A stretch of 56,856 nucleotides of DNA from Rhodospirillales bacterium (GTDB lineage Bacteria > Pseudomonadota > Alphaproteobacteria > Rhodospirillales > WMHbin7): contig JACRJC010000041.1 of NCBI GenBank assembly GCA_016215555.1, positions 1 through 56,856 on the forward strand, given 5' to 3'. This document shows, in pieces, positions 1 to 10,607 of this stretch. The notes under the pieces are model-generated. The model was not told the origin of the DNA and did no database searches. It saw only the letters and a program-made list of their open reading frames with translations. Made by a program: the position numbers and the translations under genes. The first letter of the stretch is position 1, and the number at the start of each line of letters is the position of its first letter.

Positions 1-372
1 CTCGAAGGATGAGGAAAAACAAGGAAAATGCAGCGCCTCGCCCTTCGAGACAGCCGCTTCGCGGCTTCCTCAGGGTGAGGCGCTTAATTCAAGTCCTGAA
101 GGCCCGTTTCTTCTATGTGAGGCGCAATACCTGCGGTTTTCTATAGCATCGCCAATTTTAAACCGGACAGCCGTGGGCTCGACCCGGCAATCCATGGACC
201 CCCGGATCAAGTCCGGGGGTGACGGTTGGGGGATGGTCAAGCCCGGGGGTGATGAAAGATCGAGCGACGACAAGTGATCTCTTGGTGCCCTGGTGGTTTA
301 GGTCCGTTTGGTTTGCCCCTCACCCGGACGCTTCACATCCACCCTCTCCCGCAGGGGGAGAGGGTTGGCGTC
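1..372. repeat. Intergenic region with palindromic repeats downstream of cobA
   Basis: No convincing gene is visible. Bases about 33-90 form a long imperfect palindrome with a central motif CTTCGAGAC and a closing CCTCAGGGTGAGG. The same family recurs near 3604 and 33160. Bases 341-365 form a second palindrome, ACCCTCTCCC pairing with GGGAGAGGGT, just after the cobA stop. That hairpin could help end cobA transcription, but it has no T-run. A related repeat lies at 1256-1395. Confidence 0.6.
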
Positions 373-1128
373 TTACCTCTTCCCCAGCCCTGCCGCCAGT
401 TGGGCGCCGACATCGACCACGCGGCCGATCACCATGAGTGATGGCGGGTGGAAATGATGGTCGGCGATGGTCTGGGGCAGCATCGCCAACGTGGTCGCTT
501 TCACCCGCTGGTCGGGCGTGGTGCCGCTTTCGATCAGCATGGCGGGGGTTGTGGCATCCAGTCCGGCGGCCAGCAGACGCTCGGAAATCTTGCCGGCATT
601 GGCGATGCCCATATAGATCACCAGCGTGCAGGCGGGGTCGGCCAGGCTGGCCCAATCCAGATCCAGCCCGTCATTCTCGCGCATATGGCCGGTGACGAAA
701 CGTACCGAGGTAGCCAGCCCGCGATGGGTCAGCGGCACGCCGGTGCTGGCGGCGCAGCCGACGGCGGCGGAAACGCCGGGCACGATCTCGAATCCCACGC
801 CATGCTGGGCCAGATGGATGGCTTCCTCGCCGCCGCGCCCGAAGACGAAGGGATCGCCGCCCTTCAGGCGCACGACGTCGCGCCCTTCCAGGGCCAGCTT
901 CAGCAACAGCGCGTTGATCTGCGGCTGCGGCATGATGTGATGGTCGCTTTCCTTGCCCACCGAAATCAGTTCGGCATCCTTGGGGATAAGATCCATCACG
1001 CTTTGCCCGACCAGACGGTCATGGACGACCAGCCTAGCCTGGGCGATCAGGCGGGCCGCCTTGACCGTCAGCAAATCGGCATCGCCGGGGCCGGCGCCAA
1101 CCAGATGGACGAAACCCGTCTTGGGCAT
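373..1128 (-). CDS. cobA: Uroporphyrinogen-III C-methyltransferase
   Basis: A 251-aa SAM-dependent methyltransferase that would make precorrin-2 from uroporphyrinogen III, the entry to siroheme and cobalamin. Family motifs are clear: VGAGPGDADLLT near the N-terminus, the GRGGEEA loop near residue 98, VPGVSAA, and a C-terminal VIGRVV strand. The length matches single-domain SUMT enzymes, so this is not a CysG fusion. The ATG is preceded by GGAG about 9 bases upstream. It stands alone, with repeat-rich intergenic DNA on both sides and no siroheme or cobalamin gene beside it, so which of the two pathways it serves cannot be told. Confidence 0.93.
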   Translation of the reverse strand: MPKTGFVHLVGAGPGDADLLTVKAARLIAQARLVVHDRLVGQSVMDLIPKDAELISVGKESDHHIMPQPQINALLLKLALEGRDVVRLKGGDPFVFGRGGEEAIHLAQHGVGFEIVPGVSAAVGCAASTGVPLTHRGLATSVRFVTGHMRENDGLDLDWASLADPACTLVIYMGIANAGKISERLLAAGLDATTPAMLIESGTTPDQRVKATTLAMLPQTIADHHFHPPSLMVIGRVVDVGAQLAAGLGKR

Positions 1129-1451
1129 GGTGGAACTCCATATTAGAAAATTCTGATATATCGGACCGAAGCCAGAAAGGCAAGCTATCAGCTTTCAGCA
1201 TTCAGCTCTCAGGAAAAAAAGCGAGGCTCCTTGACGCGCGGAATGGGATCCAAACCCGTCCCCTCGCCCGCTTGCGGGAGAGGGCGGGGCCCGGCCCGAA
1301 GGGCTGGGAGGGTGAGGGATTTTCTGCCTGGACTTGGCCAGATTGGCGCCCCCCTCACCCAACCTCTCCCCCCGCAAGCGGGTGGAGAGGGGTAAAACAA
1401 GAATTCCACTCAAAGGGCAAAAGCTGAAAGCTGACCGCTGACGGCTGACCG
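1129..1451. repeat. Intergenic repeats between uvrB and cobA
   Basis: About 320 bases without a supportable gene. At 1256-1395 there are two oppositely oriented copies of a CCCTCTCCCGC/GCGGGAGAGGG-type palindrome, related to the one at 341-365. They are flanked by short AGCTTTCAGC or AGCTGAAAGCTGA-like strings at about 1188-1210 and 1415-1450. The nested symmetry suggests a dispersed non-coding element. The cobA promoter must lie near 1140-1190. Confidence 0.5.
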
Positions 1452-3572
<2,121 letters not shown>

Positions 3573-3602
3573 TTCAGCTTCTCGACTGTGTTTTTTTGTT
3601 CC

Positions 3603-3690
3603 CACCCTTCGAGACGCGCCTAGCGCTCCTCAGGGTGTGGAAAAAACCTAGTCCTTAGGAGGGCCGAAGGCCAGTCTCGAAGGACGTGGG
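3603..3690. repeat. Pair of REP-like palindromes
   Basis: Two hairpin units sit head to head. The first (3603-3637) runs CACCCTTCGAGAC to CTCCTCAGGGTG. The second (3651-3686) runs GTCCTTAGGAGG to GTCTCGAAGGAC. They share the TTCGAGAC/CCTCAGG motif with 33-90 and 33159-33275. The paired opposite orientation resembles BIME-type REP arrangements. The second unit runs to the 3' end of the tlpA-like gene. Confidence 0.6.
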
Positions 3691-3692
3691 GA

Positions 3693-4298
3693 TCATGAGA
3701 TCGGCTGTCTTGCCATCAGGCGTTTGATCTGGCCGGTCACGAATTCCCCATCCCATTTGGCGGGGCCCAGGCGCCGGGCCACTTCGCGCCCCTCGGGGTC
3801 GAAGATCAGGGTCAGGGGAATGCCGGGGCTGGCAAAGCTGCGGTAAAGATCGCTTTTGGGATCGGCATAGGCCGTCACATGCGTCCAACCCTTGGATTTG
3901 GCGAAGGGCTCGGCGGCGGCCCGGCCCATGGCGTCGATGGAAATAGCCACGAATTTTGGGGCGTCCTTGCCCATCGTTTCCAGCATGCGCCCCAGGGCGG
4001 GCATTTCGGCGATGCAGGGCTGGCACCAAGTAGCCCAGAAATTCACGATCACCCACTGACCCTTGAAATCGTCCAGCACCACGTCCTTGCCGTCCGGGCC
4101 TTCGAAGGCGGCGGGCGAGGGCAGGGCGGGCGGCAGGGTGGCGGCCAGGCCTTCGCCCTGGCTGGGTACCGGTCTGCCGCCGACCTGGGTGGAGGGGGAG
4201 GCGTATTGCGGTTCCTGGCTGGACATGAAAAAGGCCAGGGCGATGCCGGCCAGGAACATGGCGAAGGCCACGACGAGTTGATATCGCTTTGAAAACAT
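3693..4298 (-). CDS. TlpA-like membrane-anchored thioredoxin (1)
   Basis: A 201-aa TlpA/ResA-like thiol-disulfide oxidoreductase. It has an N-terminal hydrophobic anchor (residues about 8-26), a short Pro/Ser-rich linker, then a thioredoxin fold with active site WCQPC in FWATWCQPC. The domain should face the periplasm and reduce protein or heme-protein disulfides. It starts 11 bases after the stop of a second TlpA-like gene and is co-oriented, so the two look co-transcribed. Both share AYADPK and LGPxxWDG motifs, which suggests a local duplication. The substrate is unknown, since no cytochrome-maturation gene is adjacent. Confidence 0.85.
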   Translation of the reverse strand: MFSKRYQLVVAFAMFLAGIALAFFMSSQEPQYASPSTQVGGRPVPSQGEGLAATLPPALPSPAAFEGPDGKDVVLDDFKGQWVIVNFWATWCQPCIAEMPALGRMLETMGKDAPKFVAISIDAMGRAAAEPFAKSKGWTHVTAYADPKSDLYRSFASPGIPLTLIFDPEGREVARRLGPAKWDGEFVTGQIKRLMARQPIS

Positions 4299-4309
4299 GT
4301 GGTTACCGT

Positions 4310-4885
4310 TTATTTAGCCTTGGGGGAAGCGTTGCTCATGACGGCGTTCAGCATGTCCTGCCCGTCCCAGTTCTGGGGGCCCAACAAGACCGCCGTCGCC
4401 ATGCCGGAGGAATCGACCAGCACCGCCGTGGGCAGATAGCTGATGCCCAGTTCGCCGGCCAGTTCGCGCTTGGGATCGGCATAGGCCTTCAGGCGCGGCC
4501 ATTTCTGGCGGGCCAGCAGGGCCTTGGCGCCGGCCGCACCCGTCGAATCGACGGCGATGGGAACCACCTCGAATCCCTGGCCGGCATAGCGTTCGGCCAT
4601 TTTATTCAGGCTGGGCATGGTTTTCAGGCAAGGGGCGCAGGCTTCCGACCAGAAAAAGACGACAAGGCGCTTGCCCTTGAACTGGGTGAAGGAAACCGGC
4701 CCCCCCGACGGATCCTGGAACACGGTTTTCGGCATCGGCTTGGGCGGGTCGATGGGAAGCAGGCTTCCGAGCGCCGCCGGAATGGTGTAGGTGTTGGGGC
4801 CGAAGGCAGGCGCCAGGGGCATAGCCGCCCAGGCCGCCCCCGCGAACAGGACCGATAGCACCATGATCCCGATTTTGAACCGCAT
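4310..4885 (-). CDS. TlpA-like secreted thioredoxin (2)
   Basis: A 191-aa paralogue of the downstream gene. It has a signal peptide ([20 protein letters not shown]), then a thioredoxin fold with active site CAPC in FWSEACAPC. The Glu-Ala before the first Cys replaces the more usual Thr-Trp. The reading frame extends much further upstream, but the ATG at 4885 is preceded by an AGGGAGAG ribosome-binding site and begins the signal peptide, so it is preferred. It is divergent from argH with only 15 bases between the two start codons. The role is inferred as periplasmic thiol reduction. Confidence 0.85.
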   Translation of the reverse strand: MRFKIGIMVLSVLFAGAAWAAMPLAPAFGPNTYTIPAALGSLLPIDPPKPMPKTVFQDPSGGPVSFTQFKGKRLVVFFWSEACAPCLKTMPSLNKMAERYAGQGFEVVPIAVDSTGAAGAKALLARQKWPRLKAYADPKRELAGELGISYLPTAVLVDSSGMATAVLLGPQNWDGQDMLNAVMSNASPKAK

Positions 4886-4900
4886 TCCGGAACTCTCCCT
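4886..4900. promoter_or_regulatory. Very short divergent start region, tlpA-like/argH
   Basis: Only 15 bases separate the ATG of the minus-strand TlpA-like gene (4885) from the plus-strand argH ATG (4901). The SD-like AGGGAGAG of the tlpA gene fills this gap. The promoter of at least one gene must therefore lie inside the coding sequence of the other, or argH must be leaderless, since no SD is evident for it. Confidence 0.5.
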
Positions 4901-6286
4901 ATGACCAGCAAGGCCAGCAGCATTTGGGGTGGACGCTTTCAAGGCGGCCCCTCGGCGGTGATGGAGAAGATCAACGTCTCCATCGGCTTCGATCAGCGAC
5001 TTTACGCCCAGGACATCGCCGCGTCCAAGGCCCATTGCGCCATGTTGGCCCGCCAGGGAATCATTACTGCCACCGATGCCCAGTCGATCCAGGGCGGGCT
5101 GGACGCCGTTCTGAAGGAGATCGAGAGCGGCCGCTTCGAATTCAAGAACGACTACGAAGACATCCATATGAATGTCGAGACGCGGCTGACCGAACTGATC
5201 GGCCCGGCGGCGGGCCGCCTGCATACCGCCCGCTCGCGCAACGACCAGGTGGCGACCGATTTCAAGCTGTGGGTCAGGGACGCCATCGACAAGCTTTTGG
5301 TCCAGATCGCGGCCTTCAGGACCGTGCTGCTGGCCAGAGCCCAGGACCATGCCGAGACGGTGATGCCGGGCTTTACCCATCTGCAGACCGCCCAGCCCGT
5401 GACCTTCGGCCATCATCTGATGGCCTATGTCGAGATGCTGACCCGCGATGCCGGACGCTTTGCCGACGCCAGGAAGCGCCTGAACGAATGCCCGCTGGGC
5501 TCGGCGGCGCTGGCGGGCACCTCGTTTCCCCTTGATCGCCAGTTCACGGCCAAGGAATTGAGCTTCGACCGCCCGACCGCCAATTCGCTGGACGCGGTTT
5601 CGGACCGCGATTTCGCCCTCGAATTCCTGGCCGCCGGGGCGATTCTGGCCGTGCATATGTCGCGTCTGGCCGAGGAGCTGGTGCTGTGGACGACGCCGCA
5701 ATTCGGCTTCGTGCGCCTGTCCGACGCCTTCAGCACCGGCAGTTCGATCATGCCGCAGAAACGCAACCCGGATGCTGCCGAACTGTCGCGCGCCAAGGCC
5801 GGGCGGGTGATCGGCGATCTGACCACGCTGCTGATCGTCATGAAGGGCCTGCCGCTGGCCTATTCCAAGGACATGCAAGACGACAAGGAACCGGTCTTCG
5901 AGGCCGCCGACACGCTGGAACTGGTGCTGGCCGCCATGGCAGGCATGGTTGCCGACATGACCGTCAACAAGGAGCGCATGAAGGCGGCGGCCGGGGCCGG
6001 TTTCGCCACCGCCACCGATCTGGCCGACTGGCTGGTGCAGCATCTCAACATGCCCTTCCGCCAGGCCCATCACGTGACCGGCCGCATCGTGAAGCTGGCC
6101 GAGGAAAAGGGCTGCGGGCTGGATGCCTTGGCGCTGGCCGACATGCAGGCCGTTGAAGCGGGAATCACCCAGGATGTTTTCGGCGTGCTGACCGTCGAAC
6201 GTTCCGTCGAAAGCCGGACCAGCTTCGGCGGCACCGCGCCCGCCAATGTCAGAAAGGCCGTTCAGGCCGCCAAGGAGGCGAAATGA
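4901..6286 (+). CDS. argH: Argininosuccinate lyase
   Basis: A 461-aa cytosolic enzyme that splits argininosuccinate into arginine and fumarate, the last step of arginine synthesis. The fumarase/aspartase-superfamily signature [12 protein letters not shown] is present near residue 280, and [13 protein letters not shown] and [11 protein letters not shown] are other family blocks. Length is normal. It overlaps the next gene by 4 bases (ATGA) and is followed by a small lipoprotein gene and lysA, a common alphaproteobacterial arrangement. No SD sequence is evident before the ATG. Confidence 0.96.
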   Translation: MTSKASSIWGGRFQGGPSAVMEKINVSIGFDQRLYAQDIAASKAHCAMLARQGIITATDAQSIQGGLDAVLKEIESGRFEFKNDYEDIHMNVETRLTELIGPAAGRLHTARSRNDQVATDFKLWVRDAIDKLLVQIAAFRTVLLARAQDHAETVMPGFTHLQTAQPVTFGHHLMAYVEMLTRDAGRFADARKRLNECPLGSAALAGTSFPLDRQFTAKELSFDRPTANSLDAVSDRDFALEFLAAGAILAVHMSRLAEELVLWTTPQFGFVRLSDAFSTGSSIMPQKRNPDAAELSRAKAGRVIGDLTTLLIVMKGLPLAYSKDMQDDKEPVFEAADTLELVLAAMAGMVADMTVNKERMKAAAGAGFATATDLADWLVQHLNMPFRQAHHVTGRIVKLAEEKGCGLDALALADMQAVEAGITQDVFGVLTVERSVESRTSFGGTAPANVRKAVQAAKEAK

Positions 6287-6414
6287 AACTGATCCGTCTG
6301 CTGCTGGCCTTGGCCGTCGCTCTGCCGCTGCTGTCGCTGTCGGCCTGCGGCAAGAAGGTGAAGCCGGAATATCCCGACGACACCACCTTCCCCAACACCT
6401 ATCCCCGGCGCTGA
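6283..6414 (+). CDS. lptM: Small lipoprotein, LptM-like
   Basis: A 43-aa protein. It has a basic N-terminus, a leucine-rich hydrophobic stretch and a lipobox LSAC, followed by GKK and a short Pro-rich hydrophilic tail. This is the pattern of the LptM (YifL) family of tiny outer-membrane lipoproteins, which help the LptD-LptE LPS translocon mature and are typically encoded beside lysA. It starts inside the argH stop (ATGA overlap) behind AAGGAGG, and its stop lies 2 bases before the lysA ATG. The symbol rests on context and signature, since a protein this small offers little else. Confidence 0.75.
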   Translation: MKLIRLLLALAVALPLLSLSACGKKVKPEYPDDTTFPNTYPRR

Positions 6415-6416
6415 GC

Positions 6417-7688
6417 ATGAATCATTTCCAATACCGGAACGGCGTGCTGCATGCCGAAGAGGTGCCGCTGCCCCTGATCGCCCAACAGGTGGGGACGCCG
6501 GTCTATGTCTATTCGCAAGCCACGCTCGAGCGCCATTACAAGGTGCTGGATCAGGCGCTGGACGGCGCCGACCATCTGGTCTGCTTTGCCTTGAAGGCCA
6601 ATCCGTCCCTGGGCGTGGTGGCGGCGCTGGCGGCCTTGGGGGCAGGGGCCGACGTGGTCAGCGAAGGCGAGGCCAGAATCGCCATGGCGGCGGGAATTGC
6701 GCCTGAGAAGATCGTCTTTTCGGGCGTCGGCAAGACCGAGGAAGAGCTGGCTTTCGCGCTGGAAGCGGGCATCGGCCAGTTGAATCTGGAATCCTATGAA
6801 GAGCTGCTGGAACTGTCGCATATCGCCGAGCGGCTGGGCAAAAAGGCGCGCATTGCGCTGCGCGTCAATCCCGATGTCGATGCCGGCACGCATGCCAAAA
6901 TCACCACCGGCCTGAAAGAGAACAAGTTCGGCATCGAATGGACCCAGGCCCATAATGTCTATAAGCAGGCCATGAAGCTGCCCGGCATCGAGGTGGTGGG
7001 GGTGGCCGTGCATATCGGCTCGCAACTGACCGATCTGCAGCCTTTCCAGGATGCTTTTCTACGCCTGCGCGATCTGGTCGCCATGCTGAAGGCCGATGGC
7101 ATTCCCATCCGCCATATCGATCTTGGCGGCGGTCTGGGCGTTCCCTATGAACCGGGCGTCAACGAAACCCCGCCGCTGCCCGGCGATTACGCCAAGGTGG
7201 TGAAGTCCTGCGTCGGCGATCTGGGCTGCAAGCTGGTCTTCGAGCCTGGGCGTCTGCTGGTTGGCAATGCCGGAATTTTGCTTACGCGCATCGTGCGCCT
7301 GAAGGAAGGCTCGGTGAAAAGCTTCGTGGTGGTCGATGCCGGCATGAACGACCTGATGCGCCCGGCCCTGTACGACGCCTATCACGACATCATGCCGGTG
7401 ACCGAGCCCAAGCCCGGGGCGGCCAAACGCGCCGTCGATGTGGTGGGGCCGATCTGCGAAAGCTCGGATGTGTTCGCCGCCGGGCGTCTTTTGCCCATGC
7501 TGTATAAGGGCGAGTTGCTGGCCTTCGGCACGGCGGGCGCCTATGGGGCCAGCATGGCCAGCGAATATAACGGCAGGCCCTTGATTCCCGAGGTGATGGT
7601 GAAGGGCGGCCAGTTCGCCGTCACACGCCCGCGCCCCAGTTACGATTCCATGATCGCTATGCAGCGTTTGCCGGATTGGATGGGGTAG
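6417..7688 (+). CDS. lysA: Diaminopimelate decarboxylase
   Basis: A 423-aa PLP enzyme converting meso-diaminopimelate to lysine. The PLP lysine lies in CFALKANPS near residue 60. HIGSQL, the glycine-rich GGGLGVPY, EPGRLLVGNAG and the CESSD motif that completes the active site across the dimer are all present. The ATG at 6417 is translationally coupled to the upstream lipoprotein. A longer in-frame start exists but would run through lptM and is rejected. Lysine and meso-DAP chemistry links this gene to the DAP-type MurE downstream in the window. Confidence 0.95.
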   Translation: MNHFQYRNGVLHAEEVPLPLIAQQVGTPVYVYSQATLERHYKVLDQALDGADHLVCFALKANPSLGVVAALAALGAGADVVSEGEARIAMAAGIAPEKIVFSGVGKTEEELAFALEAGIGQLNLESYEELLELSHIAERLGKKARIALRVNPDVDAGTHAKITTGLKENKFGIEWTQAHNVYKQAMKLPGIEVVGVAVHIGSQLTDLQPFQDAFLRLRDLVAMLKADGIPIRHIDLGGGLGVPYEPGVNETPPLPGDYAKVVKSCVGDLGCKLVFEPGRLLVGNAGILLTRIVRLKEGSVKSFVVVDAGMNDLMRPALYDAYHDIMPVTEPKPGAAKRAVDVVGPICESSDVFAAGRLLPMLYKGELLAFGTAGAYGASMASEYNGRPLIPEVMVKGGQFAVTRPRPSYDSMIAMQRLPDWMG

Positions 7689-7691
7689 GAG

Positions 7692-8639
7692 TTAGATTCT
7701 AAGGACCGTCCGCAACATAATCTCCAGGCGCTTCACAAGGCTATGGTTGTCGAGGAAATAGAATATCCGGTCTTTAATTCCCGACACGCTCAGCCGGTCG
7801 AAATTCCCCAGTGCGCGACGCCAAGCGGCGATGGCTGAGTCCGGATCATCTGCATCATACGTTTCGATGCCAAGCTTTTTTTGGTCCTGGGGAGAAATCA
7901 CCCAATCCAGGTTGGTCAGCGAATTTGGGACGATTGGTATCTGACCCGAGGCCAGGGCGTCAAAGAGGCGGATGGGGATGTCTTGTCCAATTGCCGCGCA
8001 AAGCGAGACCTTGTGATGCCGCCAGTCGGCGTAGCGCTGGGCGCTTGAAAGCGAGAAATAGGGGTCGTCGCAATTTTGGATGCGCCGAATTGAAAGAGCA
8101 TGTTGGGGCAGGCGTTCCATGACGGCGCCGACAAAGATGCTTCGTTGCAGTCCAACATCGTAAGCGCCAAAGCCGCCATACAAATCGTCGCTGCGTGGCC
8201 CGCTCTCATCTTGTCGAGCAAGATGTTCAAGCTCTTCGACTGGCCACTGGTTGGTGGTGGCGGGCACGGTGTTGCCTATATTAGCGTTAAATGCAAATAG
8301 ATGGTCTCGGCGGCAGAAATGCGCTGGGAGAATGATATTTGTTTTGAGGAGAAACATCACATAATGGGCAAAGCTGTGGTGATGGTCATGAGCCCAAAAA
8401 ACACGTAGGGCATCGGCGGAAAGCAGGCCGTCAAGGTCAGGCGCATACGGATCAAAGACGATAAGCTCGGCTTCGGGCAGGGGGGCGATGATTGTTGATG
8501 GAAGAAGTTGTGCCAACTGATTTTCTGCCCTGGCGTCAAACCCCTTGACCTTGACGCAAACGCGAATGCCTTCTGACCTGACCTGACCTGACCTGACCTG
8601 ACCTGGCGCGCAGCCCCGCCAGCCTCTGGCGGGTTTCAA
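7692..8639 (-). CDS. Glycosyltransferase-like protein, probably phase-variable
   Basis: About 315 aa. The body resembles GT-B-type glycosyltransferases of surface polysaccharides: a Rossmann-like start (RVCVKVKGF), a VFWAHDHHHS segment, and a C-terminal IPIRLFDALASGQIPIV loop typical of the nucleotide-sugar domain. The only start in this frame is a TTG (8639) just upstream of a run of six CTGAC units. No ATG or GTG lies between the repeat and the conserved body. A co-oriented frame from about 8754 runs into the repeat from upstream. One more repeat unit, or two fewer, would join the two frames. Base composition is less GC-rich than in the neighbours. The donor and acceptor are unknown. Confidence 0.65.
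   Translation of the reverse strand: MKPARGWRGCAPGQVRSGQVRSEGIRVCVKVKGFDARAENQLAQLLPSTIIAPLPEAELIVFDPYAPDLDGLLSADALRVFWAHDHHHSFAHYVMFLLKTNIILPAHFCRRDHLFAFNANIGNTVPATTNQWPVEELEHLARQDESGPRSDDLYGGFGAYDVGLQRSIFVGAVMERLPQHALSIRRIQNCDDPYFSLSSAQRYADWRHHKVSLCAAIGQDIPIRLFDALASGQIPIVPNSLTNLDWVISPQDQKKLGIETYDADDPDSAIAAWRRALGNFDRLSVSGIKDRIFYFLDNHSLVKRLEIMLRTVLRI
8573..8605. repeat. (CTGAC)6 pentanucleotide tandem repeat
   Basis: Six perfect CTGAC units plus a partial CTG run from 8573 to 8605 (GTCAG on the coding strand). The array lies within the 5' coding part of the glycosyltransferase-like gene. Five-base units shift the frame when the copy number changes by slipped-strand mispairing, which is the classic design of a contingency locus. 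A single further CTGACCTG lies at about 8847-8854. Confidence 0.9.
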
Positions 8640-8778
8640 ACGCGCGAGCCTCAGTCAGCTTGGATAAAGGGGTCGATTGCGGAAGATTATAGAAGGCATC
8701 AATGCCCTCCACCATCTGTGCAACCTGCTCGCCGATGCTGAATTGCGATGTCACAACACGCCCACTCCCCGGTGACAA
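8606..8778 (-). other. Out-of-frame 5' part of the glycosyltransferase gene
   Basis: A minus-strand open frame starting from TTG (8778), GTG (8754) or ATG (8715) encodes about 50 residues, including QFSIGEQVAQMVEG and LTEARAFETRQRL. It enters the pentanucleotide array one frame away from the glycosyltransferase body. GGGGAG lies 10 bases before the GTG at 8754. In the present copy number this frame continues past the array only to 8536. It is probably the true 5' end of the gene in its ON state. Confidence 0.5.
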
Positions 8779-8981
8779 ACCAAGGATGTGAAGGCAGGAT
8801 CAGGCCTGCCAATGAGATGCTTAAGGTAAATTGAAACCAACACTCTGACCTGAAAACGATTACAAAAAAGCGTTTTACAGGCATTGCCCCAATATATGCT
8901 CTCTAGGCGAGATTGTTAATTTGATAACATCATCCCATGAGTTGCGTGGAATTGGCAAGGGGGTGACCAAAATAATTCGGC
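8779..8981. promoter_or_regulatory. AT-richer leader between methyltransferase and glycosyltransferase
   Basis: About 200 bases with noticeably lower GC than the chromosome. No gene is supported. The region lies downstream of the methyltransferase gene and upstream of the glycosyltransferase-like gene, so it probably holds the latter's promoter. I could not pick a single credible -35/-10 pair. Confidence 0.35.
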
Positions 8982-9791
8982 CTACGCGCGTAAGGTCAAC
9001 ATGACGCCGGCCCGGTCAAAAGGGCCCTTTCCAGGATAAAGCGTTTCAAGCACATGCATGGTTTGCGGGTCTGCCCAGTCGACACGATCCGAATACAAGA
9101 CCCGGTGTTCGGAAAAGCCGGAACGGGCCGCAAGCGCCACGTAATCGCCCGCGCAAAGGCGGTTCAAATAAAGCGACTCGTGGACCCAATGGACAGCTTT
9201 TCGAACGATGGAATCCGGGATATGGCGGTTGGTCATGTGAACGGCCATTTCATCTGGCGTCAGAAGAAGCTGATGCCAGTCCGGCAAAGCAAACGATTCT
9301 GGATGCCAGATGCGGCCATTCTCATCCGTGATCGGCAGCATGTGACTGCCATGCGGCGATGACCAGATCGGCATCGCCACTGCAAGCAAAAGAGAGCCGG
9401 GGCGCAGAACTTTGCGAATGACGCTTAGCCTTTTATCCAAGTCTTGAATGTGCTCGAAAGCACAGCTCGAGAAAACAGCGTCAAAAGGCTCTATCCTTTC
9501 TGGTAGTGCCAGAACGTCGCCTAACAGCAAAGCATAATCGAGATCGTTGGCTTGCTCTGCTTGGTCGATGTCCAGGATCGTACCTTGATAAAACCGAGAG
9601 GGGTTCTCGTCACCGCTCTCTTTCCAGTAGTCAGGCAGGTCAATGCCAATCCACCGTCTTGCGCCTGTCGAACCAAGAGCAACATCCCTCGGCAGACACC
9701 CCCCGATCTCGAGAACGGATTTTCCATTTAGGTCGCAACGGCGCTTCAGTTCTTCCAAGTGCAGCAGTTGGTAGGAGAGAGCCTCATCCAT
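8982..9791 (-). CDS. Class I SAM-dependent methyltransferase
   Basis: A 269-aa protein with a class I methyltransferase fold. Motif I is VLEIGGCLPRD, followed by an acidic strand end (WIGIDLPD), an FDAVFSSCAFEHIQD motif IV region and KVLRPGSLLLA. This arrangement is typical of small-molecule or sugar methyltransferases in polysaccharide clusters. It is co-oriented with the glycosyltransferase-like gene and sits between lysA and thiD, interrupting housekeeping genes, so the pair looks like a small acquired surface-glycan insert. The substrate is unknown. Confidence 0.8.
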   Translation of the reverse strand: MDEALSYQLLHLEELKRRCDLNGKSVLEIGGCLPRDVALGSTGARRWIGIDLPDYWKESGDENPSRFYQGTILDIDQAEQANDLDYALLLGDVLALPERIEPFDAVFSSCAFEHIQDLDKRLSVIRKVLRPGSLLLAVAMPIWSSPHGSHMLPITDENGRIWHPESFALPDWHQLLLTPDEMAVHMTNRHIPDSIVRKAVHWVHESLYLNRLCAGDYVALAARSGFSEHRVLYSDRVDWADPQTMHVLETLYPGKGPFDRAGVMLTLRA

Positions 9792-9797
9792 GAGCGA

Positions 9798-10607
9798 CTA
9801 TTCCACCCCCGTGAATTCCCCGACCGTATGGGCGTGGTTCAAGGGGCCGTGGCCATGGCCGAAGCCGGGCGCCGTGGCGATGGCTTGCCAGACATAGGCC
9901 CGAGCCCGGGCCACGGCCTGGGCCAAGGGCAGGCCCTGCGCGATTCCTGCCGCGATGCTGGACGCCAGGGTGCAGCCGGTGCCATGCGTGTTCTTGCTCT
10001 CAATGCGCGGCGAGGTGAAGCGTTGCGTCTTGCCGCCCGCATACAGCAGATCGACCACGGTTTCGCCGGCCAGATGGCCGCCCTTCAGCAACACCGCCTT
10101 GGCCCCCATCTGGCTTAATCGTTCGGCGACGGGGCCGAAATCGGCGGGGCTTTCGATCTTCATGCCGGTCAGCGCCTCGGCCTCGGGGGCGTTGGGGGTG
10201 ATCAGGCTGGCCAGCGGCAGCAATTCCTCGATCAGCGCCGTCTGGGCGTCGTGGGCCAGCAGCGAGGCGCCGCCCTTGGCCACCATCACCGGATCGACCA
10301 CCAGCGGCACATGCGGCGCATGATGGCGGATGGTGGAGGCCACGATCTCGATGACCGACGACTGGCTGAGCATGCCGGTCTTCAAACAATCGGCGCCGAT
10401 GTCGGTGAGAACCGCTTCCATCTGGGCTTGGATGATGCCGTTGGGGATGTCGTGGACGGCGCTGACGCCCAGCGTGTTTTGCACCGTGATGGCGGTAATG
10501 GCCGTGGCGGCATAGCCCTTTAGCGCCGTCACCGCTTTGATGTCGGCCTGAATGCCGGCTCCGCCGCCCGAGTCAGAGCCGGCGATGATGAGAACGCGGC
10601 CTTTCAT
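9798..10607 (-). CDS. thiD: Hydroxymethylpyrimidine/phosphomethylpyrimidine kinase
   Basis: A 269-aa ribokinase-fold kinase that phosphorylates HMP and HMP-P for thiamine synthesis. The N-terminal IAGSDSGGGAGIQADIK, the central DPVMVAKGG and the C-terminal NTHGTGCTLASSIAAG anion-hole motif are diagnostic. The ATG (10607) overlaps the stop of a 34-codon leader ORF (ATGA) whose first 11 residues are identical to those of ThiD. GAGGG lies just upstream. No THI-box riboswitch was recognised. Confidence 0.94.
   Translation of the reverse strand: MKGRVLIIAGSDSGGGAGIQADIKAVTALKGYAATAITAITVQNTLGVSAVHDIPNGIIQAQMEAVLTDIGADCLKTGMLSQSSVIEIVASTIRHHAPHVPLVVDPVMVAKGGASLLAHDAQTALIEELLPLASLITPNAPEAEALTGMKIESPADFGPVAERLSQMGAKAVLLKGGHLAGETVVDLLYAGGKTQRFTSPRIESKNTHGTGCTLASSIAAGIAQGLPLAQAVARARAYVWQAIATAPGFGHGHGPLNHAHTVGEFTGVE

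Noticed and set aside
3573..3605. GTG start of uvrB at 3605
   Set aside because: The extra eleven codons lie within an intergenic palindromic repeat and are not part of the conserved UvrB N-terminus.
4310..6418. A 702-codon minus-strand open frame spanning the whole of argH
   Set aside because: Only its last 191 codons encode a recognisable protein (TlpA-like, from 4885). The rest mirrors argH in a GC-rich genome and lacks family motifs.
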